In this document: positions 8,835 through 17,364 of the stretch, piece after piece
Numbering within the stretch: position 1 is the stretch's first letter
Layout: each line of letters begins with the position of its first letter
Assembly: GCA_963795415.1 (NCBI GenBank)
Contig: CAWCHQ010000003.1
Location: 1 to 64,000 of the forward strand
DNA: 64,000 bases
Direction of reading: 5' to 3'
DNA from: CAVSUZ01 sp963795415
GTDB lineage: Bacteria; Pseudomonadota; Alphaproteobacteria; Acetobacterales; Acetobacteraceae
Notes under the pieces: model-generated
The model's input: the letters and a program-made list of their open reading frames with translations, nothing else
Told to the model about the DNA's origin: nothing
Database searches by the model: none
Position numbers and translations under genes: made by a program

Positions 8835-9616
8835 ATGAGCCGCGCCGACTGGCGGAACTCCGGACGCGTATGAGGAACTTCGGTCGCTCGACGCGCCTGG
8901 CTTCGCCTGGGAATATCTTCGTCGCAATTCGGACTTCCAGCTGGATCGCAGGAAGCTCGAACGAGCCGCCCGCCGGGGCGCCCTGAACCAAGCCGAGGCG
9001 GATGCGTTCGCTCGGCGCTGGGGGGTGCGATTTCGCAAGCGCCGCCGAGACAAGCAGCCCCAACTCGGTTCTATGGGCGGCGCACGCCCTGCCAAGCGTG
9101 ATCGCCCTGACGGGGCTTCCGGGTGACCTCGCCGATCAGGGCTTACAGCTTTCCTCGGTGCCTTTCGCTGCGAGCCTCGCCGTTGATGGTCCTGAACACC
9201 TCGTCGCTCATCGTGGCACCGTGTTTCGCGTCCACGTTGACGAGACCGGCATCGAACCACTCGCCGTCCTTTTGCCGCTCGACCAGTTCTTCGAAAGCCG
9301 GACCACCGCTGCGATCCGGCTCTGGCGTGGCTTGGCCGGCCGCAACCCCGGGCCGAATCCCGCAGCGCTACCGAAGGCACGCAGAGACCGCCTAGTCTTG
9401 GCGTTGCGCGCCCTCGACGGACGGCTTGATGATGCGACCTATCGTGAAATTGCCGGCGTTCTGTTTGGCGATGCCGGTGCGTCCGACCGCGGATGGAAAA
9501 GCCACGATCTACGCGATCGCACGATCCGCCTGGTGCGCTTCGGCCTTGGTATGATGCGTTCAGGCTATCGGCGATTGCTTCTCTATCCATATCGCCGCCA
9601 ATCGTCGGCGTGCTGA
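8835..9616 (+). CDS. DUF6499/DUF2285 domain regulator (two frameshifts)
   Basis: The conserved two-domain layout of this mobile-element family can be assembled from three frames. MSRADWRNS opens at 8835. DAYEELRSLDAPGFAWEYLRR, through ARRGALNQAEADAFARRWGVRF, continues one base later, after a shift near 8862. The C-terminal half (LPSVIALTGLPGDLADQ, then RLVLALRALDGRLDDATYREIAGVLFG and the ending RSGYRRLLLYPYRR) is one further base along, with the shift near 9060-9100. The joined protein of about 260 residues has the normal family length: an N-terminal DUF6499-like domain and a C-terminal DUF2285 domain. Both shifts look like single inserted bases. The role is unknown; it is probably a regulator working with the two small genes upstream. 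Confidence 0.7.
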
Positions 9617-9757
9617 CATCTCGATACAGTCCGGCAATCGGCGTACCTGGACTCCTGATAATAAGCCTTCACCGAAAGTCGTAGTCGCGCCAGAGTCGGT
9701 AGGGTCTCTTGTTCTGACATCGTCTTGGAATCGGGTCCGGCAGTAATCCCCGCCCGC

Positions 9758-11587
9758 TCAGGCCGGTGCATCCTCGAAAGCACTGTTGATCGCCTGAAAA
9801 AGCTTTTCCGCGTGCGTTGCCGTGCCCTTTGGCAGGTCGGAGACTTTCTCCCACTTATCGAAGCGGCGCAGGATTTCAGCCATGACGGTGCGCTTGTCCA
9901 GCTCCTTGTGCCCGTATCGTTCCCTTACAACCGTCTCAACCCGCTTCGTGATCATGTCGGACCCATCAGCCGGTAGATCCCCGAGTTTGATCGCGATTCC
10001 GAAGGCTGCGTTGACGCAATCGAGATAGAACTGGCCATCGAACAAATCCTCGATCGCGGCGTCGGTCTTCTTGATGCCGGCAACTTTGCCCAGCATTAGC
10101 ACGCGGAATCTCGCCTTCTGTTCCTCGGCAAGATCTTTGAGCGTCAACTCCTGGATCTTCTTCTTCGCGGCTTCGCCCTCGGCATCAGTGTCGAGCAACA
10201 CACCGGAATCCCAGCCCTGCCCAACGGCGAACGCGGCATACATCGGCGTCTTCGGCGCGCCCCGCGCGGGCCAGAGATAGATGCGATCGGACAGGTGCGG
10301 CTTGCCTTCTCCACGCAATATTCCTGACAGCTTGTGCAAGATCAGCGCGTCGTCGCCGCCCTCGACGATCAGCGTTTGACGGGTTCCGAGCAGGCCGCTC
10401 ATATCGCCGGTCAGCCCAAGCGAAAGCTCGATGACCGCCATGGGCGCGCGCTGGCTGCTCACCACGCCGCGCTTCACGGTCGAATGGTGGCCCTTGGTTT
10501 CGACGATGCGCACACGCTCGGGGAAGGCTGGATCGACCATTGAGGCAAGATGGGTGGTGTAGAGGATCGAGTTCGCGCCGGAAAGCCGCTGAAAAACTTC
10601 GAGCAAATCGCGCTGCCCTGAATAATGCAGGTGAATACCCGGCTCTTCGAGCAGCAGGATGCAGCCTTGGTGCTGACCCTTGCTCGCGTGGGTAAACTTC
10701 CATGCGAATGAGACGTGCCAGCGAAATCCGCTGGACCGGCGGTGCAATCGCACCGGCATGCCGATCGCTTTGTCCTCGGCAAAGATGTTGAGAGTCGTCC
10801 CGTCGATCTCGATGTCGAAGTCGACTTCCTTCTGCGTCCAGAGGTCGCGGAACTGTTTGCTTAAGTATGAAGAAGCCGCCCGTTTGTCGAAGGATCGGAC
10901 CGTTCGCCCCTCGGGCGTCGCGCCCTTGGAAAGGAATTCGTCGATATCTATCCTCGCAAGATCGAGCACGATCTTGATGGTCTGCTCTTCATTCGTCAGC
11001 TGGTGCCATTGAACGCTCTTGCAGCGCTCAGCAAGCTCGGTCAGCTCGATCCTCGTGCCGCTGAGGCCGTAATCCTGAATCAGAACAAACTTCGGCGCGT
11101 GCTTTTTTGCCCACGCATCCACCTTGGCCGGGTCGAGCCCCGCGGCAAGCTCTCCGTCCACCGCAAAAGTCGGCCCAGCAGTATACGAGCGCGAGCCGAT
11201 GAGCATTAGCTCGGGAGGAGGCAATCCAGCTCCAGTCTCATCCTCTACCGCGGAATCCCCGGCAGTTTCCTCCCCCTTCATTTCGGGCTGTGGAAGAGCG
11301 GTCTCATCGTAAAGAGATTCAATTTCGCCCGGCGTGAGGACGAACTTCGCCTGACAAACTACAGCCGATGGGTTCTTGTTGCCCCAATCATCGACGGGCC
11401 AGTCTTCGTCGATGTTGTAAGCTTCATTTGGTACAAACGGGTTGATTCGATAGAGAGCCTCGAAATTGTTGCTCTTCCCCGCCTCGTTCTGTCCGACGAA
11501 GGCCGTAATATCGCTGACCTCGATCCAGCCGGAATCCAGAACATTCCGGTATTTGGTCACCCTGAAGTGCGCGAGCTGCAATGACAA
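9758..11587 (-). CDS. OLD-family ATPase/TOPRIM nuclease
   Basis: A 609-residue protein with an N-terminal ABC/SMC-like ATPase (Walker A GQNEAGKS at residues 32-39, Walker B ILLLEEPGIHLH at about 311) and a C-terminal TOPRIM domain (LIVEGGDDALIL at about 405, LLDTDAEGEA at about 465). This is the architecture of overcoming-lysogenization-defect (OLD) nucleases, several of which are anti-phage enzymes. The start MSLQLAHFRVTKYRNV is typical for the ATPase. It is the last gene of a minus-strand operon, 54 bases after the DUF3732 gene of an ABC three-component system, which suggests a common role in conflict with phages or rival elements. The gene is intact, unlike its upstream neighbours. Direct functional coupling to the ABC-3C proteins is inferred from position only. 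Confidence 0.85.
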   Translation of the reverse strand: MSLQLAHFRVTKYRNVLDSGWIEVSDITAFVGQNEAGKSNNFEALYRINPFVPNEAYNIDEDWPVDDWGNKNPSAVVCQAKFVLTPGEIESLYDETALPQPEMKGEETAGDSAVEDETGAGLPPPELMLIGSRSYTAGPTFAVDGELAAGLDPAKVDAWAKKHAPKFVLIQDYGLSGTRIELTELAERCKSVQWHQLTNEEQTIKIVLDLARIDIDEFLSKGATPEGRTVRSFDKRAASSYLSKQFRDLWTQKEVDFDIEIDGTTLNIFAEDKAIGMPVRLHRRSSGFRWHVSFAWKFTHASKGQHQGCILLLEEPGIHLHYSGQRDLLEVFQRLSGANSILYTTHLASMVDPAFPERVRIVETKGHHSTVKRGVVSSQRAPMAVIELSLGLTGDMSGLLGTRQTLIVEGGDDALILHKLSGILRGEGKPHLSDRIYLWPARGAPKTPMYAAFAVGQGWDSGVLLDTDAEGEAAKKKIQELTLKDLAEEQKARFRVLMLGKVAGIKKTDAAIEDLFDGQFYLDCVNAAFGIAIKLGDLPADGSDMITKRVETVVRERYGHKELDKRTVMAEILRRFDKWEKVSDLPKGTATHAEKLFQAINSAFEDAPA

Positions 11588-11641
11588 TCCCCCTCTTCCT
11601 TCAATCGCTCGGTGCGACTGGCGAAACCAGCAGTTAGTCTC

Positions 11642-13583
11642 CTAGCCTCTTAGCCATGACGCGGGAACCAGCGCGATCCCGTCGCGCCAGCGCTGCACGA
11701 TCGCGTTCCTGAACCAGTCGTCGAGCAGTTCGACGTGATCGGTGACGATGACCTGCATGTCGGGAAGGTCGGAACAATACCGGTGCAGCAATGCGAAAAG
11801 TTGGTGCACGGCAGCCTGGTCCTCGTCCTCAAGGCCGTCGATCTTCCCGTCCTGATCGCGCTCTGGCGGGTAGTGCGCCTGCGACGGCTGATCCAGCATA
11901 AGAAAGCCGGGGACCGGCCGTCCCCGCCGCTGGAACAGCCGATGAAGGCTGAGATGCGCCGCGACGTGATAGCCGACCCAGTTCTCTCCGCTGCCCATCT
12001 GGGCAAGCGCGAGTGGGCCGTCGTCTGTGTCAGCGACGACCGTCAGGTGTTTGATGTCGAGACGAAGCGGGTTCGCACCGTGCTCGAGGCCGAGTTCGGA
12101 TGCAAAGGCGGTGAGATCCCGTCCAACCAGATTGAGGGCGGTGAGCAATCTCTCCTGCGCTGCGTCATCGTCGATTGTCCGCTGAAGCTCCTCGATTTCA
12201 GCGCGGAGCTGGTCGATCTTGCGCGGGAGATCGCTGTCTGCCGAAACAGCCTTTGTATTCTCAAGGTAATAGGCGATGCGGCCCGCGACACGCGCCTGTT
12301 CCGCGAACTGATGCTGTTCCAGCCGAAGCCGTTCGTTGTCCTCTATGCGTTTGGCGATGTCGGCTTGTACGGTGCGCAACTGCTCCGAAAGGTTGGACCG
12401 CTGCGCCTCCAAGTCGGCGAGGCGCTCCTGCAAGCGCGGCGCATCGCGGCGCACCGAGCGGAGCTGAGTCTGGAGATTTGAAAGCGAAGTTCGGATCTCA
12501 TCCACGGTCGGGATCGAGATAGCAAGCTGGCTCTCGCAAAGCGGGCACGTATGACTGTCGACGTCGCCCTCGGCGGTCACCAGGCCGATCGACGTCAGGC
12601 GGGCCTCCTGCTCACGGGCTTCGCCCTCGAACTCCGTCGCATCGCGACTGAGCCGCTCGAACATCGCCGATCTCTTCACGCAAATCCTGTAGCTGTCGAA
12701 GCAAGGAGCGGCGGCGTTCGTCCAGCGCCGTAAGATCGGCCTGCGGATCATCTATTTGCGAAAACTGCGTGGGCTGCGGAACGGCGGCCGCGCGTAGGAG
12801 CAGGAGCACCGCGTCGGCATCTTCCGGCGCCGGCCCAGCGGAAAGCAGTCCCGCCCGCTGCGCCTCCTGAAGGAGCGCTCGGGCAGCACCAGTCGCGCCC
12901 TGTGCGATCGACTGGATCTCTGTAAATTCGCGCTCCAGTCGGCGAAGGCGCATCCTCGCATCCTGATAGCGCTTCAATGCAAGAAAATGTTCTTCGTCGA
13001 CGGCTCCGAGGAAGTAGGGAATGGAGTCGCGGATGGCTTGCGGGAAGAATGGCTCGCCTTGCCTGTGAAACAGGAGCCGGCGGTTCGCGATCTCATCTTG
13101 CGCCTGAAGGCAGAACACTATGGCATGCCGGGACGAGGCTTCGAGCGGTTGGCGGGTCGCACCTTCTTCCGGAACGTGAATGTTCTCCGAGATGCCGAGC
13201 GTCGCAGAAAGCTGCGTCTTCAGTCCTTCAGCGGTGATGTTCTTGTCGGAATCCGCTGGCATCCTCGGGCAGCGCCTCTACGCCCCTCTCGAAGTAAATC
13301 TCGTCGCTGGCCCGTCCAGCCGGTCCAGGATTCTTGCGGGCAACGAGGATTCCCTCGCCGTCCTTGTCGAAATGCACCGAGAACCAGGAGACGCCGCGCC
13401 GATTTCGCCCTCAGCGACGGTGCATTCGTTTCGTCCCCAGCAGTAGTCAACGATATCGAGCAACGCCGATTTGCCGGTTTTGGACGCACCCGTGACGATG
13501 TTGAGCGCCCCAAGCGTGAATTGCACGTCGCGGCGTTGTCCGTCCCGTGAGTAGACAGAGATTGCGCGAATTTGAAGTGTCAT
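11642..13583 (-). CDS. DUF3732 ATPase of an ABC three-component system (frameshifted)
   Basis: The product is the ATPase of an ABC-3C system, about 647 residues once joined. The N terminus carries Walker A (GASKTGKSALLD at 32-43). A long coiled-coil region contains HTCPLCES at about residue 348, a CxxC resembling a Rad50 zinc hook. The C-terminal part has MGSGENWVGYHVAAHL and the DUF3732 signature LMLDQPSQ as Walker B (about 563). Three single-base shifts break the frame: near 13395 (missing G), near 13258 (extra base) and near 12650. Because the first two compensate, only a short stretch between them is out of frame. The start overlaps the stop of the middle component. ABC-3C systems are predicted, not proven, to be immune systems in which this ATPase senses invading nucleic acid. 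Confidence 0.8.
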
Positions 13584-14093
13584 GGCGCAACCCCCAACCC
13601 CTGCATGACCGAACCTTCGGTGGCCTGGCCTGCGAACCAGCGGCCAAGCAACCCCGCGGCAGCGCGCGTCTCTACGACATCGTCAGTGCTCGGGCTTAGC
13701 CTGGACGCGAGCCGGACCGGCTTACCGCCGGGAACGAGGCCGCCGTCGTGGATTGCAAGAAGGCGATGACGGATCGCAAAGAGCAGCGCCTCGCGGCTTA
13801 TGGGCCGCAAGCGATTTACGCGCCCCGGAATCTCGGCGAGCAGCGGACCGTTCTCCGCGACCCAGGTGGCGAACGCCGCGTTTGCACGGCCCGGCAGGGC
13901 ATCGCGCGTCGGCTTGTGCAGCGTCAGCGGCAGGACAAGAAACGCGACCGCGAAACTGAGGGGCACCTGCCGGCCCCTGTGGAATTCACCGACAGTGCGG
14001 GCGACCAGTTCGGCGCAGAAGGCAGGGTTTAAGATTCCGCGCTTCTTCGGGTGGCCGATCTGCCCATGAAAGATTCCAACGCGTCTCAGGCAT
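13580..14093 (-). CDS. ABC three-component system middle component (frameshifted)
   Basis: A small protein of about 170 residues that matches the middle component of ABC-3C systems: WADRPPEEARNL, then NPAFCAELVARTVGEFHRG, then LSFAVAFLVLPLTLHKPTRDALP and LFAIRHRLLAIHDGGL. The N-terminal piece starts at 14093 (MPETRWNLSWADRPP), and its ATG overlaps the stop of the upstream gene. One extra A in the run aaa near 14031 shifts the frame; removing it joins NL to NPAFC exactly as in homologues. The protein is thought to bridge the ATPase and the effector-bearing component. Its place between the other two components, with overlaps on both sides, is the diagnostic order of the system. Confidence 0.78.
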
Positions 14094-15304
14094 CCGCGGA
14101 CTCCGCTGGTTCGTCCACGTGAAGCGTTTCGAAATCGCGATGCCAGCCTACGCGAAGATCCTCGGCGAGGATGTGGTAGGAACCGACGGTGAGGAAGCGC
14201 ACGGTCTGCGTCCTGATTGGAAAGCGCGCGTCGTTCTCAACCCAGCCATAAAGTTGTTGCCCCGCCGCCCGAAGTGCCGCCTCCTTGCAGTCGGCGGTGA
14301 GCCCGTCGCACATCTGCGCAAACCGTGGCTGCCATTCCTCGATTAGGCGGCGCTCGAACCGGCCTACTTCGCCATCGAACAGCAGGCTTTGCCGCACCCA
14401 GCGGGAGCGCTGGGCGGAAGCGCGGTAGAAGTCGCGCTTCGCGAATTGCAGCCGAAGGCTGCCCACCCCGACGGTCTGAAGCTGCCGGACGAACCGCATT
14501 TCGTCGAGAAAACCCAGTCTCCTCAGGAGAGGGCTCGACATGCTCCATGTCGAGCGGCAGGGCATCTCGCTTCAAGGCGTCACGGATATCGTCCAGTTTT
14601 TGCTCTACCTCGAGAACGGGAATCGTCCCCGGTATTTCGGCCTGAAGGGCGAGGCAGATGCGCGGCCACCACCATCCCTCAAGTTGCTCGCGTGCCAATG
14701 CCGTCTTGCCTCGCGGCGCGATCATGCGCAGCCGCTTTTCGATGGAGGTGCCAAGATCGGCAATCAGCGGCGTCCCGTCGAGCACCTCGACGCCGCTCAC
14801 TAGCTCTTTGCGGATAGCCGGGCTGAGCCCGGTGAACGCCGCAACCGCTTTGTTCAGACTCTCGTTTTCCGATGCAGCTGCCGCCTTTATTAGCAGGGCC
14901 TCTGCCGCTTCAGGATCGCGGCTAGCGAACCCCGCACCGGCCGGGCGCAGCAGGGCCGCCGCCGAGCCTTCAGGCGCCTTGGCTGTCGTAATCAGGGCGA
15001 AGCGCGTGCGGCCTGGAAGAGAAGGATCGGCTTTGACCGCCTGCGCCCAGACCCGCAGGGTTTTCCAGAGATCGACACTGCCGTCGCTCAGGTCGCCGGC
15101 CTTCTTGAGATGGTGCTTGGTTTGCAGCAGCTCCAGCGCTGTCCCGTCCTTTTCGAACGAAACGTCATCCAGCTTTTCGATGGCGATCTCGACGCTGGAA
15201 TCGTCATAGGCGTAACGCAGGCATTCGGCGAGCGCGAGCCGGGCCTGATACAAATATCCCGCGGCCGATTGGGCCGCGCTATGTACCGGCTTTGCCTGTG
15301 ACAT
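14086..15304 (-). CDS. ABC-3C effector-bearing component with nuclease-like N terminus (frameshifted)
   Basis: About 405 residues after joining two frames. The N terminus (HSAAQSAAGYLYQARLALAECL, then IEKLDDVSF and LELLQTKHH) resembles the restriction-endonuclease-like domain seen in DUF4297/Cap4-type effectors, where an acidic residue and a QxK motif form the metal site. The C-terminal half (MRFVRQLQTVGVG, LQFAKRDFYRASAQRSRW, LIEEWQPRF) is the conserved ABC-3C domain. The frame changes near 14530. I start at 15304 (MSQAKPVHS) because a gcggaggtt site precedes it. It is the first gene of the set, followed by overlapping middle and ATPase genes. The nuclease assignment rests on motif resemblance only. 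Confidence 0.75.
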
Positions 15305-15378
15305 AACCTCCGCTCTCCCCCGCGACGCTCCGGACACCGCCTATTCCCGTCAGGTAAGTAATTTCATCGAGCCTGCCC

Positions 15379-15573
15379 TCAATAATCGTGGGCAGGCCCC
15401 CGCAGAGATGCGCCCTGACCGGGGTCACCCGCCGCGGATTCGTGCCGCTCCACGTACGCTCGCATGAATTCGCGAAGGACCTGCGCTGCCGATCTGTCCT
15501 CGGCGCGACAGGCCTCGTTGAACCGGTCGCGCAGCTCGCGCTGCACCCGGATGCGCAACCCCGAATCCTTCAT
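15379..15573 (-). CDS. Ribbon-helix-helix protein, antitoxin-like
   Basis: A 64-residue protein with a ribbon-helix-helix pattern (SGLRIRVQRELRDRFNEACRAEDRSAAQVLREFMRAYV) like RelB/CopG antitoxins and plasmid-stability regulators. The ATG at 15573 is chosen over longer forms because the homologous part starts there and a near-perfect palindrome lies just upstream, as expected for an autoregulated RHH gene. No toxin gene follows: the next gene, 74 bases on, is the first component of the ABC-3C system. It may therefore be an orphan antitoxin or a repressor of the downstream conflict operon. Similar orphan RHH proteins occur at this place in related elements. Confidence 0.7.
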   Translation of the reverse strand: MKDSGLRIRVQRELRDRFNEACRAEDRSAAQVLREFMRAYVERHESAAGDPGQGASLRGPAHDY

Positions 15574-15583
15574 GCTGCTGTCA

Positions 15584-15602
15584 GTGTAGCCATTGGATAC
15601 AC
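15584..15602. promoter_or_regulatory. Palindromic operator upstream of the RHH gene
   Basis: The 19-bp sequence gtgtagccattggatacac is an almost perfect palindrome of the form GTGTA-n-CCA-n-TGG-n-TACAC. It ends 11 bases before the RHH start codon on the minus strand. RHH repressors bind such sites as dimers of dimers, so autoregulation, and perhaps control of the ABC-3C operon behind it, is likely. Confidence 0.6.
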
Positions 15603-16011
15603 AGATGCACAGAATAAACTTGGCGTTGTCCCCCGCCATGGCCCCGCAAGGCGTGGCCCGCCTCTGACCCCTCGCACCTGTGAGCGTCAGGCTATCAGCC
15701 CTATGCGCGTCGTGCAGAACCTCCGCTTTGGGGAGTTGAGGTGCGTCCGCGCGGCGACCCGCATGCGGCGCATAGTTGTCAATGGCCGAGTAAAGCTGGA
15801 TCGACAGATTGGCACCCGACTTGAGTGAGGTCGCCAGCATCCGTAACGAATATTCGGGTCAACCCGCGCCGTGGCGCGAACACCTTGTTCAGGGGTGGCG
15901 ATCTCGCTGCCCCCCGACATCACCATCCCCCCGCGCGGACCTTCTCCGCCACCGTGATCTCCGACAGCCGCCGTCGTCCGGCGGCCTTCGACAGGATCAC
16001 GGAGGTTCCCC

Positions 16012-16296
16012 ATGTCGCCCAATCTCGCCGGCTTGCCGCAGCGCTATCTGCGCACGCCCGAGGCCGCCCGGTTCGTCGGCCTTTCCATCCGCACACTCGA
16101 GAAACACCGGATCTACGGAACTGGACCCCGCTATTCGAAGCTCGGCGGTCGCGTCGTCTATCGCGTCGAGGACCTGCAGGCCTGGGTGGATCGCGGCGCC
16201 AAGGCGTCCACCTCCGACCCTGGCGTCGGCACCGTGCTGCCGGCAAAGCGCCATAGCCCTGACATTCCGGCTCCTGCCGGCCAAGCGCGCCGCTGA
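16012..16296 (+). CDS. AlpA/excisionase-like HTH protein
   Basis: A 94-residue protein with the winged-helix or MerR-type DNA-binding pattern of AlpA/excisionase-like proteins: YLRTPEAARFVGLSIRTLEKHRIYGTGPRYSKLGGRVVYRVEDLQAWV. The motif YLRTPEAA, then TLEKHR, then VVYR-DL-WV covers residues 12-60; the C-terminal third is low-complexity. A cggagg site precedes the start. It lies 18 bases upstream of repA and in the same orientation. In related conjugative elements this gene always precedes the replication initiator, so it probably regulates replication or excision genes. Confidence 0.85.
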   Translation: MSPNLAGLPQRYLRTPEAARFVGLSIRTLEKHRIYGTGPRYSKLGGRVVYRVEDLQAWVDRGAKASTSDPGVGTVLPAKRHSPDIPAPAGQARR

Positions 16297-16314
16297 ACGC
16301 CGGCTGGCAGTTCC

Positions 16315-17364
16315 ATGCGCCATCGCACCCGCCACGAGCGCGAGCAGCTCGAACTCTTCAGGGCTCTTCCGGGTGATCTGGCGCCCAGAGACGCGCAGGA
16401 CCTCATGGCCTATCCGTTCTTCAGCCTCGCCAAGACCCATCGCACAACGCCGATCGATTTCCGGATGAACGAGATCGCCATCCGTGTCGAGGCGGTCCCC
16501 GAGCACGGCATGGCGACCATCTGGGATGCCGACGTGCTGATCTGGGCCGCGAGCCAGATTGTCGAAGCGCGCGACGCCGGGCTGCGCACGTCGCGCCTCA
16601 TGGTGACGACGCCGCGCGAAATTCTCACCTTCACCCGCCGCGGCACCGGCGCCCGCGATTATCACCGCCTGAAGGCGGCCCTCGATCGGCTCCAATCGAC
16701 CACCGTGGCGACGTCGCTGCGTCAGACCACCGAGCGGCGCATGCACCGCTTCTCGTGGATCAACGAATGGACCGAGCGCGCTGACGCGCACGGCAACGCC
16801 GACGGCATCGATCTCATCATGCCGGACTGGTTCTACCGTGCGGTCCTCGACGACGCGCTGGTGCTCACCATCGACCCCGCTTATTTCGGCCTGACGGGCG
16901 GCCTGGAGCGCTGGCTATATCGCCTCGTCCGCAAGCACGCCGGCCATCAGCGTGGCGGTTGGCGGTTCGATTTTCGCCATCTTCACGTCAAGTCGGCGAG
17001 CCTCTCGCCGTTCAAGCGGTTCGCATTCGAGTTGCGCGACATTGCGCGCCGCCAGCCCCTGCCGGGCTACCGGCTCTCGGTCGAACGGGCGAGCGGCGGG
17101 CGCGAGTTGCTGGCGTTCGCGCCCGCCCAGTTATCCACAGGAGCCTGTGGACAATCTGTGGAACCGCACGTGCTTTCGGGAACCAATGGGCACGTGCCAT
17201 CAGGAACCGGACCCACGTGCTATCAGGAACCGGAAGCCCGGTTTTCCTCAAGTAGTCCAATCACTTCCGAGCCGCCTAACTTAGACTCTAACCTACAAGA
17301 ATCTAACCCTTCTGTTGCTGGTGACCACCGCGAACGGTGGAAAACCCCGAGGCGGCCGCGATGA
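16315..17364 (+). CDS. repA: Replication initiator protein RepA
   Basis: A 349-residue replication initiator A family protein. Recognisable blocks are LMAYPFFSLAKTHRTTPIDF near residue 30, ATIWDADVLIWAASQIVEARD near 68, LMVTTPREIL near 95 and ERWLYRLVRKHAGHQRGGW near 202. These belong to the winged-helix initiators of alphaproteobacterial plasmids and ICEs. The last 80 residues are not conserved and consist of repeats (HVLSGT, HVPSGT, CYQEPE). That stretch of DNA contains DnaA boxes and iterons, so it appears to be shaped by origin function rather than by protein function. The gene is followed by parA, which overlaps its last codons. Autonomous replication of the excised element is suggested. 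Confidence 0.9.
   Translation: MRHRTRHEREQLELFRALPGDLAPRDAQDLMAYPFFSLAKTHRTTPIDFRMNEIAIRVEAVPEHGMATIWDADVLIWAASQIVEARDAGLRTSRLMVTTPREILTFTRRGTGARDYHRLKAALDRLQSTTVATSLRQTTERRMHRFSWINEWTERADAHGNADGIDLIMPDWFYRAVLDDALVLTIDPAYFGLTGGLERWLYRLVRKHAGHQRGGWRFDFRHLHVKSASLSPFKRFAFELRDIARRQPLPGYRLSVERASGGRELLAFAPAQLSTGACGQSVEPHVLSGTNGHVPSGTGPTCYQEPEARFSSSSPITSEPPNLDSNLQESNPSVAGDHRERWKTPRRPR
17131..17231 (+). other. Candidate replication origin (DnaA boxes plus iterons) inside repA
   Basis: A perfect DnaA box, ttatccaca, lies at 17131-17139. A near-perfect one in reverse (tgtggacaa) follows at 17146-17154. Three 18-bp direct repeats come next. About 70 bases of less GC-rich DNA (17249-17320) lie downstream, suitable for strand opening. 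DnaA boxes, iterons and an easily melted stretch in series are the hallmark of an iteron-type origin bound by RepA. Here they sit within the coding sequence of the initiator's tail. Confidence 0.65.
17167..17231 (+). repeat. Three 18-bp iteron-like direct repeats
   Basis: Copies lie at 17167-17184, 17191-17208 and 17214-17231 with the consensus cacgtgctatcaggaacc. The second and third copies differ from the consensus at one or no positions; the first differs at three. The spacing is 24 and 23 bases, about two helical turns. All read on the plus strand, and they encode the repetitive tail of RepA. Confidence 0.75.

Noticed and set aside
9583..9720. Small minus-strand frame MSEQETLPTLARLRLSVKAY after the OLD gene
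   Set aside because: It overlaps the end of the convergent DUF2285 gene, has no clear ribosome-binding site and no known family.
17131..17231. A CRISPR-like array in the repA tail
   Set aside because: There are only three 18-bp copies with 5-6 base gaps, far too short for spacers. Iterons explain them better.
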